A stretch of 64,000 bases of DNA from Piscicola geometra. Lineage: Eukaryota; Annelida; Clitellata; Hirudinida; Piscicolidae. The notes under the pieces are model-generated. The model saw nothing but the letters and a program-made list of their open reading frames with translations, did no database searches and was not told the origin of the DNA. Positions 40,236 through 53,791 of the stretch are shown one piece after another; positions within the stretch are counted from its first letter, which is position 1, and every line of letters starts with the position of its first letter. The DNA lies in contig OX030958.1 in the NCBI GenBank assembly GCA_943735955.1, forward strand, positions 6,201,126 to 6,265,125. The letters run 5' to 3'. Both the position numbers and the translations under genes were made by a program.

Positions 40236-41157
40236 GATTTCATGAAATATTTGTAAATTATATCAAAATTTGTATTTTTTAAAAAATCAGTGATTTCCAC
40301 AAACAAAAAATAAATTTCCATAAAAAATATTGGTGTGGCTCAATACTATGGCGGACCCGAGAGCCTAAATAGATACAATGCATTACTATATGAAAATTCC
40401 GTTTTATGCCATGGTTGACGATTATGCTCGTATCGAAAATGTTTTTTGAAACAAGGCGGACTCTCCCCAACCCCCAGAATCACCGCCTATACTCTCAGAT
40501 TATATTCTAAAGCTTCTTTTGAAATTTCGTACGGATCGGAAAAGCTTGCAAAGAAAACATCTTAAAATATGCGTTTCCATAATTTTTCAAACATACAAGT
40601 GAATATGAAGTTTTGGCGATCAAAAATCTTGCAAGAAATATTTGGCTGTTCTTTTTAAATAGATCATAACTGCAGTCTGAGCTGACTGTAACACAATTGC
40701 TATAATTTCGAAACTTATAAAATGTTTGAATACAAATCAATATGTAATATAAATATTTTGTGTAGAGAGGGCTAAGGGGCCCAAAATCAGAACTCTTTTC
40801 AAGTAGAAATATTAGAAAAATTAAGTTATGGCATAATTGGAGAATTAATGCAGGCATTTAGTGTGATTTACTTTACAACATCTAGTTATGTGAAACCAAG
40901 TATTATACAAATATTCCTACATCACAATAAAAAATAGTTTCTTCTTTATAAAATCTACTGAATCGAGAAATGCAAAATCATACTATTTATTATCAGTTGA
41001 AAAAAATCAATAAAGTCACTCGAACCGATCATTAGAATAAATTACACAGCACTGTCTTTTGACCTCTTAGCTACGCCCAACGACGATGACATGATGAAAA
41101 TGATGGTGATGTCAACGACGATGATGATCACACACCAATACAACACCCGAGCCCCAA
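40236..41157. other. Intergenic with a transposon-end remnant
   Basis: At 40330-40490, GGCGGACCCGAGAG, CCATGGTTGACGATTATGC and CCCCCAGAATCACCGCC mark a decayed copy of the GGCGGCGATC family. From 40500 to 41030 the DNA is AT-rich with no exon seen. GATGATG tracts follow before the NFKBIL1 stop. Confidence 0.5.
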
Positions 41158-42890
41158 CTACACAGCAGCACCAGACAGGCCGTTGAAGAACTGCGAGAGC
41201 TCCTTAACGGTGGCAAGCACCAGGGCCTCGTCCCCAGCCTCGATCCTGCCACCACAACGGTGCAGGAAGCGGTCAGGATGCCACCTCACCCGGTTCCGTC
41301 TCAGAACCTTCTGGTAGGCGTCTGATGCTGCTACTGCTGCTGATGATGATGATAGTGGTGATGATGATGGTGGTGTAAGTACTGATGACGATGATGCGTC
41401 ATCGAGGTGTTTAAAAATGAACTTCTTCACGTCGGCCACTCCCCCTCCTCTAGGGAAGGGCCACGGGATGTCGTGGTAGCTGATGGTGCCTTCAGAGGTG
41501 TTTCTGAAGAACCTCTCGCACTGCTGCTCGTACAGGAGATTCTGCATCATTGCAGCCTTACTCGCCTCCTCCTTGAGGCCTCTTTTCATCTCATCATCGA
41601 ACCGTTTTATCCTGTCCGCACTTATTTTAGCGTAAGTTTTAGACTTCCCATTAGAAGAAGATGGCGATGGCGTGGTTTGAGGTTTGTTAGGTGTTTGTGA
41701 GCGGTCGAATAGCCTGGATTTTGAAAAGTGGTAGGGATGGTTGGTATGGCTGGCTTGGTGCTTCATGCGGTGTTGTTCCCTTATTCCATCGGCCCACCTG
41801 TCCCATGTATCCGCCTCTGTGTCGTCCCCAAAGGAGTCTGTAGTGCCGGTGGTCACGGTGCCGTTTATATTTTATGTTAGTTAAATTTAACACCAACATT
41901 TTTTTCCTAAAAATGTCAAATAATTTAAATGTTTACAAATTATATAAATCCAAATTTGGATTAATTTTGAATTGAATTAAGTGTTATTTAAAAATATATG
42001 AAATGTTAATAAAATTAGATAAATCAAAATTGTTGTAATAAAATGTTAAAATAGAAGTAATGTTAATTAAATTGAATAAACCAACGTGTTTATGAATTTA
42101 TTGAGTTAATTGCCATAGTAACCCAAGTAGTTGTCTTGGAAATTGTCTGAGTAATCATAATGCATCTCCTTCTCCAACTTTTGATTCCACCTCGCTTCCT
42201 CCTCATCATCATCATCAGTATCATCCTCATCAACATCATCATCTTCATCACCACTTATTTCATCCTCACTGTCATCATTATCATCATCTTCTTTCTTACA
42301 ATCATAGGCACTTTCAAAGTTTCCTTTTCCATTATATTTTCTGCCTCTGTTACTTGCATCAAGCTGTGACGTGCTTCTTGACTCTCTTATGTGAGAGCAC
42401 TGTAGAATGTTATACTTAATGAATATGCAATAAGGGTAATGTGAAGTGATTGAAACAATACGAATAATAATGAATCATCATCATAATCATATCTTATTTC
42501 CTATTTTAATGCACATTTAGAAATATGTAATTTTTATATTTTATTTAAATCTCACCCTTATTTTGTAGAGCTCCCATAAGTAGTCAGCTGAGAGGCCTAA
42601 AAGATCGGACACTTTGAAGGAAGTGGGATTGACTTGCTTGAGATACTGTATGAGTTTTGCTGAAGAAACATGATCTGTATTTGAAGAAGTTAAGATGAGA
42701 TATTTATGTATTTGAAATATTATACTATACTTTTTTCTAGAACTGAATAATTCAAATATATAACTATTACTATACAATTTTTACTTTTACTATGATATAA
42801 TTAATTATATAATTACTCTAGTAATTAATTATTCAATTTGCTTCCTTCACCTTCAAGATTATGAACTCTCTGCATGGCTCCAAGGACAGC
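41158..42890 (-). CDS. NFKBIL1: NFKBIL1-like protein (IkappaB-like)
   Basis: Four minus-strand exons join in phase: 42890-42851, 42674-42556, 42363-42123 and 41837-41158. The most telling parts are WNQKLEKEM and ADTWDRWADGIREQH, parallel to the human REWRQKLQGEL and FSAWSDRLAREH segments, and the C-terminal J-like region with ISYHDIPWPFP and VRWHPDRFLHRCGGRIE (human VPWPCP, VRWHPDRFLQRF). The N-terminal ankyrin part is only weakly visible (SSAKLIQYLKQVN, KVSDLLGLSADYLWEL) and the true start is not found; a Met occurs in the first visible exon. An acidic insert (DDDDEEEARW) and a Ser-rich insert (SSSSVLTPPSSS) are present. The family is linked to NF-kB restraint and, through the C-terminal part, to mRNA processing. 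Confidence 0.8.
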
Positions 42891-45070
42891 CTGGTGACAC
42901 GGTAATTTTCCATTTATTGAGTTTTTTATTGTCAACAAGGAAGTGTCTTTGGAGTATTTCCTTGAAATAGTAGTTTTTTTTATTTAAATGTATGAATGTG
43001 TGAAAACTGAATGACTAGAATTGGCAATTCTATCAATAATGAATATGTTTTTAAAATGTATTATAACTTGAGTAAAGATAAATAGCCATAGTAAGAGAGC
43101 TTATGCAAAAGACTGTCCCCATCTTTAAAAACAAAATCAATTAATGATAATTTTTTCTTTTTTATATATTTTTTTACTTTATAAGGATGCTTTCTAAGAA
43201 AATATTTCATTAGCTTGCGACAATATTTTTTATTTTTCATATTTAGACTACTTTAAATTAAAGTCTTTAATCAACTCAATGTTGCAAAACATTTAAATGT
43301 AAACTTATTTTCACAAATATTTTACAGCTCAACTTAAATTTTTATTAGATATCCAAAAAGTTTATTAACTTTTTTATTGTTTATATATATATATAACTCA
43401 ATATATTTTAGAATTATAGTTTTACTTGCAAATCTTTAAAAAAAGCTAACTTAATTTTTATTTAAAATGGCTCATAAGATTTGTTTAAAGTTTAAACAAA
43501 TCTTTTGAGCCATTTACTATATAGACTGTATACTATACTATACAGTGTATAGAGTATATACCCAGTGAACATTCTATATGGGACCTATATGGGTCCCATA
43601 TGGGCAGCCCATATGGGACCCATGTCAAAATGCTACACCGAATTAAGTGGGTCCCATATGGGCTATATGGGCAACTATATGGGCAGCCTATATGGGCCCT
43701 AGATCGGCAGCCCATATGGGCCCTATATGGGCAGCCCATATGGGACCCATGTCAAAATGCTACACCAAATTAAGTGGGTCCCATATGGGCTATACGGGCA
43801 ACACATGATTGATTGATAAATTATTTATTTTATAAAAAAAACAATTAAAATAATTCTGCCAAACATAAATTTAAAGATGTAAGAAAAATAGTCCAAATAT
43901 AAGAAATGTGATTAATCGGGTTTTTCAAGATTTTTTTTTTTGAATTTTGCTTGGCTGGTTTTCTAATTTGGACACGTGTACTTTGATTTCTCTTCTGTAT
44001 GTTTGAGTTGAGTTGGTTTTGACAGAACCTGTTGCGAATAATTTGTTGATGAATTAAATACCATGGTTTCATTTGTTCTGGTCAAGGGGAGTGCTAACTC
44101 AATAATATTAATATTTAATAATGAGAAATGTTTTTAAAAACTTTAATAAGAAACCAGAATGACTTTTATAGACAAATACTTTTTAAATAATTACAACAGA
44201 AGATAAAATTTCTAAAATAATAAAATAATAAATATTTAACCAAAACCATGGCCAAATGTTACACTAATTCAAAGTCCATTAAGCCCATATAGGACCCATA
44301 TAGGAACCATATAGGACCCACATAGACTTTCCTTGAAAACACTTAGCATTTTTATTTTTTTAAAGCCCATTTAGCCCATATAGGACCCATAAAGGACCCA
44401 CATAGGCTTTTCATAAAAACACTTCAACTTTGTCATTATTCAAAGCCCATTTAGCCCATATAAGACCCATAAAGGACCCACATAACCTTTCTATAAAAAC
44501 ACTCTAACTTTTTTATTATTCAAAGCCGATTTAGCCCATATAGGACCCAGTTGGCTTTCCATAAAAACACTTCAACTTTGTCATTATTCAAAGCCCATTT
44601 AGCCTATATAAGACCCATAAAGAACCCACATAGCCTTTCCATAAAAACACTCTAACTTTTTTATTATTCAAAGCCCACTTAGCCCATATAGGACCCATAT
44701 AGGACCCATATAAGACCTACATAGGCTTTCCTTGAAAACACTTAAAATTTTTATTTTTTTTAAAGCCCATTTAGCCCATATAGGACCTATATAGGACCCA
44801 CATAGGCTTTCCATAAAAACACTTAAACTTTTTTTATTATTCAAAGCTCATTTAGCCCATTTAGGACCCATATACTTCCCAAATAGGTTTTTCTTTGAAA
44901 ACAGGTTAAATTTTATTCTTTTTTAAAGCCCATTTAGCCCATATAGATAATCTCTAGCCCACGAAGCTCATCTAGGACCCATATAGGACCCATATTGATT
45001 ACCCTTAGCCCATTTAGCCCATATGGGACCCATATAGACCCATATAGAATGTTCACAGGGTAGTATATAG
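42891..45070. other. Gene-poor stretch left of the eglin-like gene
   Basis: AT-rich DNA with no supported exon. Most of 43560-45060 is occupied by CCCATATAGG-type repeats, listed separately. The 5' exons of NFKBIL1 may lie here but could not be recognised. Confidence 0.5.
43560..45062. repeat. CCCATATGGG / CCCATATAGG dispersed tandem repeat
   Basis: Two blocks (43560-43805 and 44275-45062) share short words such as GGGCAGCCCATATGGG and TAGCCCATATAGGACCCATA. In the second block a longer period of about 115-125 bp is visible: AAAGCCCATTTAGCCCATAT, then GGACCCACATAGGCTTTCC, then ATAAAAACACTTCAACTTT, recurring about seven times with decay. The core CCCATATGGG is a perfect palindrome. No coding frame. 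Confidence 0.85.
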
Positions 45071-45099
45071 ACTTATTGTATCATTCCTTTTCCAAACCC

Positions 45100-45475
45100 A
45101 ATCCTAAAAATTAAACAATCGAATATCGAAATCTGAAAAAATCAACTGGCTGAATTTCAAAAATGACCTCAAAAAATCATCAATACTCCATCATCAAAAC
45201 CTCTCATCTGAACACTATTTACAACACATCAATACCATAGTCGTCGATCCAATCAACAACTTTGCCCTAATTCGCAAAAAGACAGTACGACTCAGCGGCA
45301 CATCTCACCATCACCAAATATCTGACGACGCGATCCTGGCAAAAAGAACTCGACGGCTCAAAGAACGCCAGTACTTCAAGACAAAGTCGCGGGCTGACAA
45401 AGAAGTCTACGGCTTGGCTAAGGCTGATGCTTGTCATGCCATAATGGAATCACGGGTAGCTCCAATGAAATAAAC
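45100..45475 (+). pseudogene. Retrotransposon-like coding remnant
   Basis: The frame reads TVRLSGTSHHHQISDDAIL, KRTRRLKERQYFKTKSRADK and EVYGLAKADACHAIMESRVA before TGA/TAA. The basic, RRxxxR and DKxxY-like pattern recalls the linker region between endonuclease and reverse transcriptase of non-LTR elements. It is short, isolated and broken; the identification is tentative. Confidence 0.35.
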
Positions 45476-45721
45476 TCTTTAACAAATACCTGATGCATGT
45501 GGCGCAACCTCAACAACATTCTCCACAACAAATCATAAGATAACAAAAATTTATCTGATGATCAATGCAAAACATTAGCCAACACATTCAAGCTCTTCCA
45601 ATGATAGCTAACAACACTTGAAACTTGAAATCTTGAATTCATTTATTAGGAAATAAGAATCAAACTTTAGATCATAAGGGAGAAAAACCTATTCCTTACT
45701 GAGAACTCTGATTAATTTTAA

Positions 45722-46057
45722 TCAGCCCCAGACCGGTTCTTCCACAATGATTCCACTGTCGTCAAAGTAGAGTCGCAATCTATCGAAACGGTAATCATCT
45801 GTCGCTGTAGAGTTTGCATGCATAATTTCAACCTGTAAATGAATTTAGTGAGTCATTAAGTTTTTAAATTTTAATTCAGTTTTAAATTGTTGTTTATAGT
45901 TATTAAAGTTTCAGTCATTTCTTCGAAATTACTATTTATCGAAGATGATTTTCATGATATTAAATGATTCAGTTCAATGATTGCAAAACTCGTACAGAAA
46001 TCTCACCATTGCATACGGACGGACACTCCGAATGTATTCATATGCTTCCCCTTTGGT
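45722..46057 (-). CDS. Eglin/potato inhibitor I-family protease inhibitor (two 3' exons)
   Basis: Two small minus-strand exons, 46057-46007 and 45832-45722, join in phase 0 and end at TGA. Together they read TKGEAYEYIRSVRPYAM, then VEIMHANSTATDDYRFDRLR and LYFDDSGIIVEEPVWG. This is the family pattern: the helix (GEEAxxxI), the reactive-site loop around the T-x-D-Y-R-x-D-R segment, and the C-terminal VxxxPxxG. Eglin c of leeches, plant CI-2 and related proteins fold this way and block chymotrypsin- or subtilisin-like enzymes. The first exon (expected to carry a PELVG-like start or a signal peptide) was not found; a 24-bp tandem repeat follows on the upstream side. By eglin numbering the P1 residue is probably near Ala/Thr. 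Confidence 0.7.
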
Positions 46058-46149
46058 CTATAAAAAATAAATTATTGCTTCTATTTAAAGAACACTCTTT
46101 TCCAATATTAATATTTTTTAATATTCTTTAGTATTAATATGTAATAATG

Positions 46150-46620
46150 CTTCATATAAATATTTAACAGTTATTCAATACAAATATTTAATAACTATTC
46201 AATATAAATATTTAATAACTATTCAATATAAATATTTAATAACTATTCAATATAAATATTTAATAACTATTCAATATAAATATTTAATAACTATTCAATA
46301 TAAATATTTAATAACTATTCAATATAAATATTTAATAACTATTCAATATAAATATTTAATAACTATTCAATATAAATATTTAATAACTATTCAATATAAA
46401 TATTTAATAACTATTCAATATAAATATTTAATAACTATTCAATATAAATATTTAATAACTATTCAATATAAATATTTAATAACTATTCAATATAAATATT
46501 TAATAACTATTCAATATAAATATTTAATAACTATTCAATATAAATATTTAATAACTATTCAATATAAATATTTAATAACTATTCAATATAAATATTTAAT
46601 AACTATTCAATTTAAATATT
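46150..46620. repeat. 24-bp AT-rich tandem repeat
   Basis: About 19 units of AACTATTCAATATAAATATT plus TAAT are nearly perfect in the centre, with diverged units at both edges. The array lies upstream of the inhibitor exon at 46057, probably in its intron. Confidence 0.97.
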
Positions 46621-48372
46621 ACAAATTGTTAATATTAATTCCTTGATGGCAAGCAAGATCTCAAGAATTGAGTGACCAACCATGCCAACAAGGGGTGCCA
46701 ACGATACATCATGGAACTTTTTGTGGTGTATAAAAGAGTTTTGGTATATTTATTCAAATAAAAATATATTATATTATAAAATATTTTCCTGAAATGAAAT
46801 GTTTTTTAAAAATTCAAATATATAATGAAACACTTTAAGTTTTTTATTGTTCTGTATAATACTTTCAAAAATATTCCACATTGGGACTCCTTATTTCTCA
46901 CCTCAAATTCGCTTGCCATGCATTTTTCCCCTATTGCCACACTGTCAGTAATTTATGTTTCTTATTTAATTTGTTCCAAAAAAGCTGTAAAAATGTTCAT
47001 TTAAATTTTTTTAAACATAGTTTATTTTAAAAATGTTTTTTAATAACTTAGACAAATAGAAAGAGACTTACGAAGAAATGATAAAAAACGCGGTTAAAAA
47101 CCAAATTTTCATTTTAACAATTATTTTTAACTTTTGAGACAAATTTATGTTAAATAACTTGGAACCATGAAGCATCTTGTTTTATAGTGGAAGGAAGTAG
47201 GTTTCAATGCTAAAGTCCGACACTAAGGTTGAACTTCAACCTGAACTTTCAATCAATCAAATCTATTTCTATAGCGCTCTTCACTATTTCGTCGCAAACA
47301 CCGCATTATATACACCAGGTATATGATAGTTCACGGTTGCTTGTCAAGGATTCGAACAGGCAACCTTTAAGTTGCAAGTTCGACGTCTACCATCTAAGCC
47401 ATCCCCGCTCATCTTCAGAATATTAAGTCACATAGGTTTTTAGTCTTTTGTTTAGTGAAGGCTGTATAGTTTTTGCGGTTTACTAATCCTCTTATAATTT
47501 CTTTCACTCTTTCATTTTTTTCTCTGCTCCAAAGTGTGAAGAAATGTTGTGTGTGAAACGAATGACATAAGCTGGATCATCTTCTTAAGTGCATATTTCT
47601 TGTGTAAATGCAAGTAACACTATTGAAAATTTCAGCTATTTTTCACCCACTAGAAGTTTTGTTGCATTTCTTCAAGAAATGAGAAGTTTTTTTATGAAAT
47701 GCAATTTTTCCCATTCGTTTGTTGACAGTAAATTAATAGTGTTTGTGTTCACTTGCTGACAATGTAACCAAAACAGCAAAAAACAGTTTAGTTTGGATCA
47801 GTTCAAATGCATTAAAAATTTTAAATGCGTAATTTTTTTTAATACATTAAAATATTTAACTGCATTAAAAATTTTAACTGATTAGAGCGTTAATCGAATG
47901 TTAACGTAGATTAAAGCACAGCTTTAATAAAAAGGTAGTAGTAGCATTAAATAAAACGACACACAGAAGAATAAAGTAAATACAAAATGACAATTTTCTG
48001 GAAAGCCAGAGTGAAAAATCTTTTTCAAATAGTCAATCCATCAAGCAAACAATATAGGTGTAAAAAAAGTCTAAATAAAAAAATTGAACTAAGCTTTAAA
48101 TACATATAAAGTTTAAAAGCAATTAGTGACGTAGTTAATAATGTCATGGTTTTGGCGTTTCATCGTCGTGTTGTTCCCTGTTGAGGTCATTAACAGTACC
48201 TTCTTCTATGCAGTGCTTCAAACTGTGGTGTGAGATGGTTCTCATGTATGTAATAGCAGTAATCTTCATCATCTTCAACTTTATCATCATCATCATCATC
48301 ATCCCCATCATCACAATCAAAGATTTAGTTGTAAGACTTGCCTCAGCGTTTCTTATCAAGCAACACACACAC
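46621..48372. other. Intergenic with a SINE
   Basis: AT-rich. The SINE at 47255-47412 is the only clear object. No exon joining the inhibitor gene was found with confidence. The 3' flank of SSX2IP lies at the right end and contains a CAT array (48270-48310). Confidence 0.5.
47255..47412 (-). mobile_element. tRNA-derived SINE, copy 3
   Basis: Closely matches the copy near 12090 over CGCAAACACCGCAT, TATATGATAGTTCACGGTTG, GATTCGAACAGGCAACCTTT and CATCTAAGCCATCCCCG (plus-strand reading). The left flank has ATCAATCAAATC and TATAGCGCTCTTCAC, like the other dispersed TATAGCGCC segments. Confidence 0.75.
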
Positions 48373-50978
<2,606 letters not shown>

Positions 50979-51519
50979 GTTTTAAAAAATTTATAGAATC
51001 GTTAAAGATGATTAGACTAGTTAAAATACTTTGATAAATTGAAAAAAGCAATATAATTAGAATTCGTGTGTGTTTTACGAATTTGGAGATACTCTTCTTT
51101 TATATAAAATTTATATGAATTTGAAAAATACTAAACTTATCCTAATTGTAACTAAATTTTACAAAATAACTGAATTTTTAATTGAAGAAGATGATTTTGC
51201 ATGAAAGGTATAAAATGCAGGTTTAGAATCTAAACTTTAGATTTAAATAATTTGAAGTTTAAATCTCTTTAAACATAGAAAGTGAATTAAATTAAATTAT
51301 TTTATATTGACATGTATTAATTATTCATTTAAAAAATGAAATTGAATAAAAAGTAAATTAAAAATAACTAGTATTCAAAAAAAATATAGTTTAAACGAAA
51401 ATCTCATCTTCATCACTTTCAAATATAAATGACTCCAATTTCCATCTTAGACTAAGACTCTTAGTTTATATAAATTATATTAAAATTAATGTTGAATATT
51501 CTTCATATGACAAATCCAA
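50979..51519. promoter_or_regulatory. Shared upstream region of SSX2IP and centrin-like gene
   Basis: Head-to-head genes are separated by 541 bp of AT-rich DNA. It may act as a bidirectional promoter, but no specific motif could be established by eye. Confidence 0.4.
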
Positions 51520-52495
51520 ATGAGTTTGAACGCTGATCAGTGGCAAGAAATAGACGAGGCCTTTGAGCTGTTTGTGAATGACAAAGACAACTGCCTCAAT
51601 CTACACCAACTTCTTGTTAGAAACATCTAACGTTTTTACATTGTTTTTAATTATAAGAGAATACTTGTTAAATCTAGATTATTCATATGTTGGCCAATTA
51701 TCTTTCCAGCGCTCCATGAGAGCTTTAGGCTTTGATCTATCTAAGAAAAATTTAATGGAAGAACTTCAAAAAAGAAATATTGACCAAAACCAAGTCCAGT
51801 ACCAGCAGTTTAAAGACTTTAGTGAGTTCAATAAATTATTAAGTGTAAGATTTATTTAACTAAAATGCATTTTTAGTTACTCAAATAACTGTCAAAACCA
51901 AAGTGTCAGACCTGATAGCCTTTCGGGACGCCACTAGTGAGGTGACAGCTGCCTTCAGATGCATGGACAAGAACAACTCAGGCAAGATCAACCTGCAGAA
52001 GCTCAGGAGCATTGCATGGTGGGTGCCAGGGCTCTTTGTGTATGCATCCAAACTTTCTTATAGCCATGTTTTTTTATTGTTTCAATTTATAGAATAAATA
52101 ATAATTTATAAGTTTTTTGACTTCAGAATTGTAAGCCATTTTATTTATAATCTATGCATTTATGGAAGGAACACCACTCACAGTATTAAATTCACCACCA
52201 CATTCATCATTATCATCATCACACCCTAGTGAACTGGGACAGGTGGTTAGTGAGGCGGAACTGAAAATGATGATTCAGATGTTTGATAATGATGGAGATG
52301 GACAAAGTAGGAAAATTTTATTTTTTGGTACTTTGTCCAAAAAACTTATTTTATTTTATATATTTAAACTATTTTTTATACAAATATAGAAAAAATAGCC
52401 ATTATATTTATAATAGTTAAATTTACATAAAAAATTATTTTAACTTTTTTCCAGTCAACTTGCAAGAGTTTTTGGGGATATTCCAGGAAAAATAA
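51520..52495 (+). CDS. Centrin-like EF-hand protein
   Basis: Five exons join in phase to 146 residues: 51520-51615, 51710-51821, 51904-52018, 52230-52306 and 52455-52495. The order of helices fits centrin: WQEIDEAFELF (EF1 helix), RSMRALGFDLSKKNLMEEL (like the centrin MRALGFEPKKEEI), EVTAAFRCMDKNNSGKINLQ (EF3), LRSIAWCELGQVVSEAELKM (like the KRVAKELGENLTDEEL block), then MFDNDGDGQINLQEFLGIF (EF4). EF4 has a complete calcium loop (DNDGDGQIN..E). EF3 has DKNNSGKINLQK, with the last Glu replaced by Lys. EF1 (NDKDNCLNLHQL) and EF2 are degenerate. The basic N-terminal tail of centrins is missing. Centrins act in centrioles and basal bodies; a divergent paralogue is likely. Confidence 0.8.
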
Positions 52496-53791
52496 TGATG
52501 ATGCGAGGAAGTGATGATGATGCCACAAACATTCACAACCACCCACTCCCAAAAATTGGTTTTCTGAGTACATTTTTTAATTCCTTCGAATCAATTTCAC
52601 CTTTCAATAAAGAGGACTCTTGCATTACAACTTACAAGTTACAAATTATAATCATATAAGTAATAATATATAAGCTATTGCCACTGATAACGCTTAGAAT
52701 GTAGACATGTACGAAATATCAAAGGAAAGGAAGTTAATCTTAAAATACGATTCACTATTCAAAACTTGAATTTAGAATATTAAATAAAAGAGAAATAGTC
52801 ATTCAAAATACTAATTCAATCAAATGCACATAAATAATTCCAAATGATGAGCACTCAATGCGTTTAAAGTGCTTTTATGATCAATCTATAACGGCCATAT
52901 AACATGTGCTATCATCTCCTGGTTATTGTTAAACAGGCCAAATTTTCTTCTCCTGAGGGTGGGGCCTGTCTGAAGTCTCAATCTCTCTCTCCACTCTTTT
53001 TTGTCATGGACATCAGGGCTGCCCTTTCACATTTTGAACCAATCCATCCATCATTCCATGTCTCCATTCATTCATTGGATGCTTCAGTTAAAACTTTATT
53101 ATCTATGCACTTTCCCACCAATCACCGTCCCTCCTGCCACTACTACGTGGTCAGTTTATTAATTTAAATTTTCAGCGTTCAATCACTTATATACACATCT
53201 AATAGACTGATCGGTTTGTTTTTTAGCGCGCTTTATCAACTTTTTCCGTTTGAGCAGACATTTATTTATTTCATCATGGGGTAAGTTAGGAATGTCAGTA
53301 AGGACTATAATTCATGTGTGAATGCTTGGGTGTTTGTTCTAAACGTTAGTTATAATATTTGAAACTCAATTACAATTTATTACCCTTACTACGGAATTCA
53401 GGACATATTTGAAAACTTTGAAAACTCAATTGCCATTTGAAATCCTTAGAAAGTATCAGTAACAACCTTCGTTTACTTCTTGCCACTCATCCTTGGCGAC
53501 TGTTAGCAAATGGAGCCTCTACGTCTCTTCCATCTTCCGACCACTCTTGTGTCTTTTCCCTCAATTTAGAACATGCGTGTGCGACTTTTCCGCATCACTT
53601 GTTGTTATCATTGCTTTTGCATGCGTTGAAAGCTACATAAGAAATGCATTTTTCAAGGCTATAACCCATTCAGTTGCGGTTTCGTCCGAACTTTAAAATT
53701 AACCACATTGTTTATACCTTTACAGTTCACTTTGTGTAAGTATGAATAACAAAAAACAATATTTTATGTTTTTAATTAATAATAAAAATGT
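52496..53791. other. Intergenic, no supported exon
   Basis: Unique-looking AT-rich DNA between the centrin-like gene and the MRM2 3' end. Short frames at 52904-53167 and 53437-53696 have no recognisable family. They may be decayed transposon sequence. Nothing is annotated here. Confidence 0.5.

Noticed and set aside
42106..42122. TAA stop after DNYLGYYGN as the C-terminus of a separate gene
   Set aside because: A donor (TTGG|GTTACT) at 42122 joins in phase to the exon at 41837 and yields a continuous NFKBIL1-like protein, which is a better explanation.
46150..46620. CRISPR array
   Set aside because: Units are contiguous with no unique spacers, and the window is eukaryotic; the same reasoning rejects the 21- and 36-bp arrays.
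52904..53696. Two plus-strand frames in the centrin-MRM2 gap
   Set aside because: No family signal, no splice-consistent joining, and out-of-frame overlaps; they look like chance or decayed mobile DNA.
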